Assembly (NCBI GenBank): GCA_021234155.1 | Contig: JAJEKV010000142.1 | Coordinates: forward strand, 124,001 to 188,000 | Length of the DNA stretch: 64,000 nucleotides | Source of the DNA: Isoetes taiwanensis | Lineage: Eukaryota > Streptophyta > Lycopodiopsida > Isoetales > Isoetaceae | Direction of reading: 5' to 3' | Shown here: piece by piece, positions 25,980-37,283 of the stretch | How the letters are laid out: each line of letters begins with the position of its first letter | Position numbering within the stretch: position 1 is the first letter of the stretch | Program-made: the position numbers and the translations under genes | Notes under the pieces: model-generated | What the model saw: only the letters and a program-made list of their open reading frames with translations | What the model was told of the DNA's origin: nothing | Databases searched by the model: none

Positions 25980-26455
25980 TAGCACAGACTAAATAGATTG
26001 TACCTAAGTAGAACTAAGAGTATTAGTATGTAGTCAGGATCACATTTAAGCGAGTTTGTATAGTGAAATGTTTTCAGACAAACACTGTCACAAATACATG
26101 GGAGTCGGTTGTGAGAAATGTTAGCAGCGGGTGCGATAAGTTTCTTAATTGTTCAAGGTTGGCGTATTTATGTTCCTTCATTCATGAGAAGGAATCATGA
26201 CCCATGACCGTGCTACCACATTGGCCCATTGAGAGCATATGAATTGTTTTTTATACACGGAATATACATGCTATATGCCAAAAGGCTTCCCAGCCGGGTT
26301 TCGCAAAAATGTGATTTGGTCCAAAGATTAAGTTATAAAAGTTAAGTTATGTGATTAAGTTAAGTTATGTGATTATGTGATTTATCCAAAGATTAAGTTA
26401 TAAAAGATTAAGTTATGTGATTTGGTCCAAAGATTAAGTTATAAAATGTGATTTG

Positions 26456-26706
26456 GGGCAAAAGTATGCTGGTGGGTATCAAAAGCAGGCGTCCGGACAC
26501 ATGCTGACAGCACTCATATAGCACCCCATATGGCAGCTTGTTTAAGGTGTTACTGTTACTAGCACATGGTAATTAGGTAATCAATAGAAATATGTAACAA
26601 CTCCAATTAATAACAAGTGGAATACTATGATAGAATAGTACATCCAGGGTGCTGATCTAAGTGCTGGGGCCGCGTTTTTTTGATACCCACCAGCATACTT
26701 TTGCCC
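26456..26706. mobile_element. 251-bp MITE with perfect 29-bp inverted ends
   Basis: The ends GGGCAAAAGTATGCTGG... (26,456-26,484) and their exact reverse complement (26,678-26,706) are identical over 29 bp. Flanking TTTG at 26,452-26,455 and 26,707-26,710 is the likely target duplication. The two palindrome arms carry the uninterrupted 'gatttggtccaaag' empty site (~38,550 and ~38,885). It has no coding capacity. The superfamily is not assigned; the GGG start recalls PIF/Harbinger-like elements, but the 4-bp duplication does not fit cleanly. Confidence 0.85.
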
Positions 26707-26883
26707 TTTGGTCCAAAGATTAAGTTATTAAGTTAAATGCCCAATAGTTGTATGCCGGAAGAACTTTCAGATGGTCCAAAAATAAAATATTTGAGATTTG
26801 AAATATCTAGACAGTAACCAGTAAACCAGCCACAGTAATCTGTAAACCAACTTTTACTGGTCTAGACTAGTCTTTTAACAGAC

Positions 26884-27115
26884 TAGCTAGTTTTTGTCCC
26901 ACTGCCAACGAGCAGCCAAAGTGGAGGACATGTATAGGCTTTTAAGTTCTACCACGTCGGGGATCATGGCCGTATAACCCCAGTAACCAACTCCCAAATA
27001 TAAACATACACTGGCCGGGTTTGAACCCCCGACCAAGTGCACATTTATTTTGGCATTACTAGGCCTATACCAACTCACCACACATCCGTTGGGCAAAACT
27101 TTGGCCATACATGCA
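26884..27115 (-). mobile_element. tRNA-derived SINE
   Basis: Minus strand: box A-like TGGTGAGTTGGTATAGG (27,064-27,080) and box B GGGGTTCAAACCC (27,017-27,029) at tRNA-like spacing, followed by ~130 bp of unrelated body ending near 26,884. No tRNA cloverleaf is retained. The open frame across it (26,887-27,108) is incidental. Confidence 0.65.
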
Positions 27116-27263
27116 CACTTTGTAGGCAGGATTAAATCCCACCTTGAGGAAGTTTTCGGATCCTAGGGGCAACTCTAGGGGCATCGCCGAACCTAGCGTC
27201 ACCAGCCTAGTGCCGCCTGCCACATATGACTTTTTGGGCATCCTAGGACCAGAGGGCTTTAGA

Positions 27264-30200
27264 CAGTCTGGCCTAATAAAAAATGGTCAAAGGTGTAAGA
27301 TTTTGCTATAGTACGGCTAAAGCCAGTCCGTTATATGTAGACATATTTGCCATTTTTTCATAACTGACACAGGTGTAACAAGTCAAATAAACTTCCGCAA
27401 GGTGGAAATTAGTAATACAATGGTTTTTTTTCCACATTGCATGCTGCCGTGTTGCACTTGCTACTGGCTGTCAAATAACTTTATATCTTACCTAAGAGAC
27501 AAGTTATGTCCATCGCAATGGGGAAGCATGCTCTAGTTTTGCACTAAATAAGTCATTTGTCATGCCATGTTGACTCCGTATTTTGCCATTATCGTTTGAT
27601 AATTTTTGGCTCATCCTTTATCCTTTATTTTCCGCGTCTACCCTATGTTAATCAAGTGCCACGTCAACACACATTTGAGACCTCCCATGAAATTCTGGAA
27701 AATCCCCTTTGCATCACTTTGCAACCAGTGCATATATTTTGCCATGTATATCTGCCTCATAATATTCTGCTAACTTTGCTCATATGGTCAGTGCTGTAGG
27801 AAATTCTTATTGCCATTCCTGCAAGCACTCCAACTATAACCTTATGTTCAACCATTGTAACCATTATGCCTCGAGTTATCCTTTTCCTAGTATGCCAACC
27901 TTTTGGCACCTTTGTGCTTGCGGTCAAATTCCAATTTTCGCATCTCTCGGGGCTTTGAGGGCCATCATATTTTACATGAAATATAACCCCTGTTCATGCA
28001 TATACATTTTGCTCTGCCATTGCAATCAAGTTTAAATTTCAGCCATCACCATCATGGCTTATGGCTACATGTCATGGTCTATAGACAATCATACTTTTGC
28101 CTCATTTGTCTTTACACCACATCATTTGCATTCCACATTATTCCCAATAATAAAAAAAGCCTGCCTCCTACCGTAGGTCAGGGTGGGCCAAAGTAATAAA
28201 TATAGTTAGCAACAAGGAGAGTAGGACCTTGTTGCCAAAGCCCTACCCTACCTATATTGCCTAATTAACTCTTATTGCATTTGTTGCAAGTATTTATTTC
28301 TATTTAGAAAAGCCAAATGGCAACTCTAGTCGGGGCCAATGCCAAAGGACTAGTTTACAAATGAGCCAAACCTTAGTTTCGAATTCAGCTTTCATGTTAA
28401 GTTCTATTGGCATAACAAAATGTCATGTTACCTTCATTTCTGAATCAATTTTCTTTTCTGATGCAGGCCAAGAGGGTGCATCTGCTGTCATTCTTGCACA
28501 TGTGATTATTGACATCATACTCGTCCTTAGTGGCAGCCTTAAGAGAGTAATCATCCAAATTTGGTAAAGAGCATTATAGTCACCTTTTTCAGCCTATGCC
28601 AATTCCTATAAATATCCAAAAGGTATTAGTATAAAATTATCTACACCTGAATTTTAACCATTTTAAGGCCCCTAGTATAACTAGAGAACTGAGTTAAAGA
28701 AAAAAAACCTTTTAAATCTGTTAAACAGACTTTTACCTTCCATGGACTTTTGCAAAGACCACTTCTGGCCAATATGCAGCCTTAAGCCAAAACAGGTGTA
28801 AATTTTGACTTAAGCCTTAAAAATGGTTAAACATTTATCAAAAGAAATTACCAAATTCTCTTCAGAAATAATGATTTCCTCTTTGTCAATTCAATTAATG
28901 TTCTTGTTCAGTACATGATATTATTAACCCTTAAAAGAATTCAACATTGACTAAAAAATGACATAAGATTGAAAATGAAGTTTAGAATTTCCCTTGTCTT
29001 TCAAATCAACACCATATAGCTCAACAGCCTTGTCCAAAATGTGACCTCAAAGTCATCATGTCATGTAGCTTCTCCAACTTGAATGAATGGAGTAAACCAG
29101 AGGACAATTAGCCTTAATCAGGGTAAAGCCCTAAGCACTAGCAGGTAAGCTACGGATTTCTTGGGCTTATCGCCCTTCACCTTGAATGTACCATAACCAT
29201 AATAGATAGATGTGTTTTTGCAACAGAGAATAACCCAGGGTCTCTGCCCTAATTAATTAACCATCATGCAAGTTCAACTTTTAGCGTGCAGTCTACTATT
29301 AGGCCCCTTCAAACCCTCACTCACTAAACTGAAATTCAGGTCAGCTATCTAAGCTCAAAGCATACGGAGATAAACAGGCTTTTACTCCCCAATATGCCAA
29401 TGTAATCTTCTAGCATAGATTAGTGCATCATATCCCATCTGTCAAGTATGAAAAAGAGAAGCAAGTCTACTTCATAAGCTTTGTGCCCACATGACTTATA
29501 GAATAATTCTACCACGTCTAGGCCAGCAAACAAGTGATGGACTGTGCTACTTTCATGATGTATGCAGTAATAAATGAGCATGAATTGCCCCCAACTGTAG
29601 ATAATGTCACTGTCTAAATCATTAAGCTAGCAGTATGTAGAAAAAATGCATAGTAACTAGCATAGCACTCAAAAGATAAGGTGCCCTTAATTTGTAGAGC
29701 ATGCAGTCACCCTACCTACAGTTCAAATGAAGTTATGGCAATGTCATAACTATTTAAAAAAACACATGTTCTTGCCCAAGCTCCCCACAATCATGCTGCA
29801 AAACTCACATCTTATAATAATCTTATAATCTCAAGATTCTGTTCCCTGCATTAATAGCAAAGCAAGAATCTGCTCATAACCGAGCTGCGACATGCCATGA
29901 TATTGCAGTTACAATTGCAAATCTCCTATGCTCAAAAGATTCATATATAATGTATCGATATGCACATAAATGCTTTATGACAGGCAACTCAAACAACGCA
30001 GTGACGCATGCAATATTGCAGCCATATGTCTAGATCTGGAGCTATTTCTTGCAACATGCCATATGCATTAAAGCCAATGCAACCTAATGATTATGACAAA
30101 TGCCACTAACTAGGTTTATCACTAAATATAATGGACATCATTCTTTAGCTAACTGCAATGAGCACAGATTCTTGTGAAGTTTCAAAAAGGCAGAAACCAT

Positions 30201-31565
30201 GTCTAGATACCTCATTATTCATTTATTTCTTGGAAAGCAGATCAACACACTCTATTATTTATATCTCATCACTCTAATTCAGCATTGTTACCCTATAATG
30301 ATCAGCAATAGGCACTTGATTTGTGCACCTCATATGTCTTTAAAAACAGTCTGATCGGAAGCACTAGATGCACAGCACTTCATTGGAGGACATATAACAT
30401 TAAGATCATGTCAATAAGCAAATCTCAAATATTTAATCCAGAATCTACTTCTGTACAAGGTTATATCTCAAAAACTTATGCCAGATTCTACTTCCATCTG
30501 TACCTATTGCAGCCTAACCTGTGATATCCAGTTTTTATGCTATCCATAAAATAAAGAATTACCTGAATGGCTCGAATTTGTTATGCTCATAGCATCATCA
30601 CGATTTGTACTTGGGAGCGGCAAGCATATTTGACACTCTTCTTTATCAATATGGACTTTTCTGCGCAGATCTTGAGTTTCTGCTACAATGTGCAATAATG
30701 TTTAGTAGGAGCTTGATCTACAAATTTTTTCACCGATTTGGCTACTTATGTATTTTGCATAATCACTAGAGCAAGATCAACTATCACCTCGGGGAGATAC
30801 CATATAGATTTATGAAATTGATTTGTATTCTTCTTCTCTGCAAATCTGGCGAATATATGATGCCTTTTTTTCTTGGTTCTCCATATTTTCAACATCTCCT
30901 TATGCCTTCCTAGACGGCATGCATATTCTGGTTGCCACAGCTGGTTGCCACTTTCGGATCTTCTTTCTTTCATGTTATGCTAAGGCAACAAGCAAAAACA
31001 TGACAAGAAAGCGGATTGAACCGGCTGCAAAAAAACGAAATGCCCGAGTTGTATCCGCATTTGCTTCAAAGGGTACCACCAGTTCTGCGAAATTGATCGT
31101 CATTGCACTTCTTAGCGGAATCTGGCTTTTTTTTCTTCTTTTCCTTGTGAAACATGCTTAGATCTTTTCCACGGAGACAAAAAGACCTTAGTAGAAGACA
31201 AATAAGCTGTAAATATGCGGTAGTCCATGGGCATCACAGTTCTTGCAAATTCAATAAAGGAACCCGTGCAAAGTTTAGGGTTAGAAACAGTATATAAGCA
31301 TAAGATTTCGGGTTATTTTTCACCTTTGCAAGCTTTAAATTCCATTAAATAAAAAATACCAACCATACAACTATGTTTTTAGCCATACTCCATTCTTTTA
31401 CACAACATAAACATTTGCCACATGCCATAATAGATCGAGAAAGGTAATAAACATTTGCCACGGGCCTCAGGAAAGGTAATGGTTACCAAATATGCTTTTG
31501 CTTGCATTGAACTTTTTGAACTAACATCCCTTCAACAATTACTGATATTGGAGGTGTAGAATGCT
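27264..31565. repeat. 4.3-kb tandem unit 1
   Basis: The unit begins 'cagtctggcctaataaaaaatgg' and is 4302 bp long. It is nearly identical to unit 2 apart from indels and substitutions at CAG/CTG sites and a ~35-bp gap that removes one side of the hairpin module. Frames at 27,557-27,799 and 28,361-28,567 are conserved between units only because the units are near-identical, so I do not call them genes. The minus-strand frame at 30,746-30,973 is basic and exon-like but unrecognised. Confidence 0.85.
29091..29181 (-). other. covarying hairpin module, truncated
   Basis: Unit 1 copy of the module at 33,402-33,510. The 5' flank and 5' helix strand are intact, but the 3' strand (CTGCAGTAACGGATTTCTTG) is missing through a ~35-bp deletion, possibly an assembly error. 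Confidence 0.5.
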
Positions 31566-34500
31566 CAGTCTGACCTAATAAAAAATGGTCAAGGTTGTAA
31601 GATTTTGCTATAGTACGGCTAAAGCCAGTCCGTTATATGTAGACATATTTGCCATTTTTTCATAACTGACACAGGTGTAACAAGTCAAATACTTCCGCAA
31701 GGTGGAAATTAGTAATACAATGGTTTTTTTCCACATTGCATCTTTGCCCGTTGCACGCACTCTTGGGTGTCAAATAACTTTATATCTTACCTAAGAGACA
31801 AGTTATGTCCATCGCAATGGGGAAGCATGCTCTAGTTTTGCACTAAATAAGTCATTTGTCATGCCATGTTGACTCCGTATTTTGCCATTATCGTTTGATA
31901 ATTTTTGGCTCATCCTTTATCCTTTATTTTCCGCGTCTACCCTATGTTAATCAAGTGCCACGTCAACACACATTTGAGACCTCCCATGAAATTCTGGAAA
32001 ATCCCCTTTGCATCACTTTGCAACCAGTGCATATATTTTGCCATGTATATCTGCCTCATAATATTCTGCTAACTTTGCTCATATGGTCAGTGCTGTAGGA
32101 AATTCTTATTGCCATTCCTGCAAGCACTCCAACTATAACCTTATGTTCAACCATTGTAACCATTATGCCTCGAGTTATCCTTTTCCTAGTATGCCAACCT
32201 TTTGGCACCTTTGTGCTTGCAGTCAAATTCCAATTTCTGCAATCTCTCAGGGCCTGTAGGCCATCATATTTTTACATGAAATATAACCCTGTTCATGCAT
32301 ATACATTTTGCTCTGCCATTGCAATCAAGTTTAAATTTCAGCCATCACCATCATGGCTTATGGCTACATGTCATGGTCTATAGACAATCATACTTTTGCC
32401 TCATTTGTCTTTACACCACATCATTTGCATTCCACATTATTCCCAATAATAAAAAAAGCCTGCCTCCTACCGTAGGTCAGGGTGGGCCAAAGTAATAAAT
32501 ATAGTTAGCAACAAGGAGAGTAGGACCTTGTTGCCAAAGCCCTACCCTACCTATATTGCCTAATTAACTCTTATTGCATTTGTTGCAAGTATTTATTTCT
32601 ATTTAGAAAAGCCAAATGGCAACTCTAGTCAGGGCCAATGCCAAAGGACTAGTTTACAACAGCCAAACCTTAGTTTCGAATTCAGCTTTCATGTTAAGTT
32701 CTATTGGCATAACAAAATGTCATGTTACCTTCATTTCTGAATCAATTTTCTTTTCTGATGCAGGCCAAGAGGGTGCATCTGCTGTCATTCTTGCACATGT
32801 GATTATTGACATCATACTCGTCCTTAGTGGCAGCCTTAAGAGAGTAATCATCCAAATTTGGTAAAGAGCATTATAGTCACCTTTTTCAGCCTATGCCAAT
32901 TCCTATAAATATCCAAAAGGTATTAGTATAAAATTATCTACACCTGAATTTTAACCATTTTAAGGCCCCTAGTATAACTAGAGAACTGAGTTAAAGAAAA
33001 AAAACCTTTTAAATCTGTTAAACAGACTTTTACCTTCCATGGACTTTTGCAAAGACCACTCTCGGCCAATATCGACTTTAAGCCAAAAGCAGTGTAAATT
33101 TTGACTTAAGCCTTAAAATGGTTAAACATTTATCAAAAAGAAATTACCAAATTCTCTTGAAATAATGATTTCCTCTTTGTCAATTCAATTAATGTTCTTG
33201 TTCAGTACATGATATTATTAACCCTTAAAAGAATTCAACATTGACTAAAAAATGACATAAGATTGAAAATGAAGTTTAGAATTTCCCTTGTCTTTCAAAT
33301 CAACACCATATAGCTCAACTTGACCTTGTCCAAAATGTGACCTCAAAGTCATCATGTCATGTAGCTTCTCCAACTTGAATGAATGGGAAACATACGGGGA
33401 GCAAGAAATCCGTTACTGCAGTAAAACCAGAGGACAATTAGCCTTAATGGGGTAAAGCCCTAAGCACTAAAGGGTAAGCTACGGATTTCTTGGGCTTATC
33501 GCCCTTCACCTTGAATGTACCATAACCATAATAGATAGATGTGTTTTTGCAACAGAGAATAACCCAGGGTCTCTGCCCCAATTAATTAACCATCATGCAA
33601 GTTCAACTTTTTAGCGCGATCTACTATTAGGCCCCTTCAAACCCTCACTCACTAAACTGAAATTCGGGTCAGCTATCTAAGCTCAAAGCATACCCGGAGA
33701 TAAACAAGGCTTTTACTCCCCAATATGCCAATGTAATCTTCTAGCATAGATTAGTGCATCATATCCCATCATCAAGTATGAAAAAAGAGAAGCAAGTCTA
33801 CTTCATAAGCTTTGTGCCCACATGACTTATAGAATAATTCTACCCACGTCTAGGCCAACAAACAAGTGATGGACTGTGCTACTTTCATGATGTATGCAGT
33901 AATAAATGAGCATGAATTGCCCCCAACCTGTAGATAATGTCCTTTGTCTAAATCATTAAGCTAGCGGTATGTAGAAAAATGCATAGTAACTAGCATAGCA
34001 CTCAAAAGATAAGGTGCCCTTAATTTGTAGAGCATGCGGTCACCCTACCTACAGTTCAAATGAAGTTATGGCAATGTCATAACTATTTAAAAAACACATG
34101 TTCTTGCCCAAGCTCCCCACAATCATCTTTGCAAAACTCACATCTTATAATAATCTTATAATCTCAAGATTTTGTTCCCTCGCATTAATAGCAAAGCAAG
34201 AATCTTGCTCATAACCGAAGCTGCGACATGCCATGATATTGTAGTTACAATTGCAAATCTCCTATGCTCAAAAGATTCATATATAATGTATCGATATGCA
34301 CATAAATGCTTTATGACAGGCAACTCAAACAACGCGATGGACGCATGCAATATTGCAGCCATATGTCTAGATCTGGAGCTATTTCTTGCAACATGCCATA
34401 TGCATTAAAGCCAATGCAACCTAATGATTATGACAAATGCCACTAACTAGGTTTATCACTAAATATAATGGACATCATTCTTTAGCTAACGCAATGAGCC

Positions 34501-35906
34501 TGATTCTTGTGAAGTTTCAAAAAGGCAGAAACCATGTCTAGATACCTCATTATTCATTTATTTCTTGGAAAGAAGATCAACACACTCTATTATTTATATC
34601 TCATCACTCTAATTCAGCATTGTTACCCTATAATGATCAGCAATAGGCACTTGATTTGTGCACCTCATATGTCTTTAAAAAAGCGATTCGATCGGAAGCA
34701 CTAGATGCACAAAGACTTCATTGGAGGACATATAACATTAAGATCATGTCAATAAGCAAATCTCAAATATTTAATCAGAATCTACTTACGTACAAGGTTA
34801 TATCTCAAAACTTATGCGATTCTACTTCCATCGTACCTATTGCAGCCTAACTTTGTGATATCCAGTTTTTATGCTATCCATAAAATAAAGAATTACCTGA
34901 ATGGCTCGAATTTGTTATGCTCATAGCATCATCACGATTTGTACTTGGGAGCGGCAAGCATATTTGACACTCTTCTTTATCAATATGGACTTTCTGCAGA
35001 TCTTGAGTTTCCTGCTACAATGTGCAATAATGTTTAGTAGGAGCTTGATCTACAAATTTTTCACCGATTTGGCTACTTATGTATTTTGCATAATCACTAG
35101 AGCAAGATCAACTATCACCTCAGGAGATACCATATAGATTTATGAAATTGGACTGTATTCTTCTTCTCTGCAAATCTGGCGAATATATGATGCCTTTTTT
35201 TCTTGGTTCTCCATATTTTCAACATCTCCTTATGCCTTCCTAGACGGCATGCATATTCTGGTTGCCACAGCTGGTTGCCACTTTCGGATCTTCTTTCTTT
35301 CATGTTATGCTAAGGCAACAAGCAAAAACATGACAAGAAAGCGGATTGAACCGGCTGCAAAAACGAAATGCCAGAGTTGTATCCGCATTTGCTTCAAGGG
35401 TACCACAGTTCTGCGAAATTGATCGTCATTGCACTTCTTAGCAGATACGGCTTTTTTTTCTTCTTTTCCTTGTGAAACATGCTTAGATCTTTTTCACGGA
35501 GACAAAAAGACCTTAGTAGAAGACAAATAAGCTGTAAATATGCGGTAGTCCATGGCATCACAGTTCTTGCCAATTCAATAAAGGAACCCATGCAAAGTTT
35601 AGGGTTAGAAACACTATATAAGCATAGTATTTCGGGTTATTTTTCACCTTTGCAAGCCTTTAAATTCCATTAAATAAAAAATACTAACCATACAACTATG
35701 TTTTTAGCCATACTCCATTCTTTTACACAACATAAACATTTGCCACATGCCATAATAGATCGAGAAAGGTAATAAACATTTGCCACGGGCCATAAATAGT
35801 GGCAATATCAGGAAAGGTAATGGTTACCAGATATGCTTTTGCTTGCATTGAACTTTTTGAACTAACATCCCTTCAACAATTACTGATACTGGAGGTGTAG
35901 AATGCT
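31566..35906. repeat. 4.3-kb tandem unit 2
   Basis: 4341 bp, the same start block as unit 1 ('cagtctgacctaataaaaaatgg'). It holds the complete hairpin module at 33,402-33,510. The minus-strand basic frame at 35,115-35,303 is the shortened counterpart of 30,746-30,973. Confidence 0.85.
33402..33510 (-). other. covarying hairpin module, 12-bp perfect helix
   Basis: Minus strand: CAAGAAATCCGT (33,481-33,492) pairs perfectly with ACGGATTTCTTG (33,402-33,413), with TTAC/GTAA inside. The 5' flank GGTGAAGGGCGATAAGCC is exactly conserved with the copy at 386. The loop keeps TTACC, GGCTAAT and ACTGCAG. Confidence 0.6.
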
Positions 35907-36796
35907 CAGTCTGGCCTAATAAAAAATGGTCAAAGGTGTAAGATTTTGCTATAGTACGGCTAAAGCCAGTCCGTTATATGTAGACATATTTGCCATTTTT
36001 TCATAACTGACACAGGTGTAACAAGTCAAATAAACTTCCGCAAGGTGGAAATTAGTAATACAATGGTTTTTTTTCCACATTGCATGCTGCCGTGTTGCAC
36101 TTGCTACTGGCTGTCAAATAACTTTATATCTTACCTAAGAGACAAGTTATGTCCATCGCAATGGGGAAGCATGCTCTAGTTTTGCACTAAATAAGTCATT
36201 TGTCATGCCATGTTGACTCCGTATTTTGCCATTATCGTTTGATAATTTTTGGCTCATCCTTTATCCTTTATTTTCCGCGTCTACCCTATGTTAATCAAGT
36301 GCCACGTCAACACACATTTGAGACCTCCCATGAAATTCTGGAAAATCCCCTTTGCATCACTTTGCAACCAGTGCATATATTTTGCCATGTATATCTGCCT
36401 CATAATATTCTGCTAACTTTGCTCATATGGTCAGTGCTGTAGGAAATTCTTATTGCCATTCCTACAAGCACTCCAACTATAACCTTATGTCCAACCATTG
36501 TAACCATTATGCCTTGAGTTATCCTTTTCCTAGTATGCCAACCTTTTGGCACCTTTGTGCTTGCAGTCAAATTCCAATTTCTGCAATCTCTCATGGCCTG
36601 TAGGCCATCATATTTTTACATGAAATATAACCCTGTTTCATGCATATACATTTTGCTCTGCCATTGCAATCAAGTTTAAATTTCTGCAATCACCATCATG
36701 GCTTATGGCTACATGTCATGGTCTATAGACAATCATACTTTTGCCTCATTTGTCTTTACACCACATCATTTGCATTCCACATTATTCCCAATAATT
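35907..36796. repeat. 4.3-kb tandem unit 3, truncated
   Basis: The first 890 bp of the unit, cut at 'cccaataatt' by the A-run that begins the palindrome. In units 1 and 2 the same point reads 'cccaataataaaaaaagcc', so the junction lies in an A-run. Confidence 0.85.
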
Positions 36797-37001
36797 AAAA
36801 AAAAAAAAAAAAAAAAAAAAACAACCTCAATAAGTGTTTAAGTAAAACTTCTTATATATGGCTATTGATGTTGGATGCACTATTGCATTATATAAGTCAT
36901 TCATTTCGTGCAGGAACTTGGCTACACATGTCTAGAAAGAAGAGCAAGCATGGTGCTAAGTCCCACAAGATGTGTCAATTTAATATTTTGCAACAATTTT
37001 T

Positions 37002-37283
37002 TTTTTTTTTGAAGAACGTGTTTTACTTCATATTATACACTCAAAATATTACAAAGTACTTCCAGAAGTAAGAAATATCCCTGAAGCATCAATCACTTTT
37101 AGATGATCACTCCATATTGGAAATTTAATACGATCAGGCCAATTGGAGATCTGAAAGCAATTATACAACTTCTTACGAATTTCTTGAAGTACCACCTGAG
37201 AAGAAATATGCTTATCATTAAAGACCTTTCTTCGCCTTCGCTTCCATACACTCCATATTAGCCAAGACTTTGCCATGTGAAAT
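37002..37283 (-). mobile_element. 5'-truncated L1 fragment in the left palindrome arm
   Basis: Identical in kind to 24,968-25,248: T-run, WLIWSVWKRRRRKVFND frame, and 12-bp duplication GCAACAATTTTT (36,990-37,001 and 37,284-37,295). Absent from the right arm. Confidence 0.85.

Larger units (their letters stand above)
24765..26784. repeat. third copy of the palindrome arm
   Basis: From the A-run at 24,768 to 'ggtccaaaaat' at 26,784 this is nearly identical to the left arm of the 36.8-40.8 kb palindrome (36,797-38,630). It shares the L1 insertion, with the same target-site duplication, and additionally contains the 251-bp element at 26,456-26,706. Confidence 0.85.

Noticed and set aside
27557-28567. 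Frames repeated in each 4.3-kb unit as a conserved gene
   Set aside because: Units are near-identical at DNA level, so frame retention carries no information; no domain recognised.
30823-31161. 112-codon plus-strand frame with a basic middle
   Set aside because: Broken in the second unit and composed of a hydrophobic, T-rich translation; not supported as coding.
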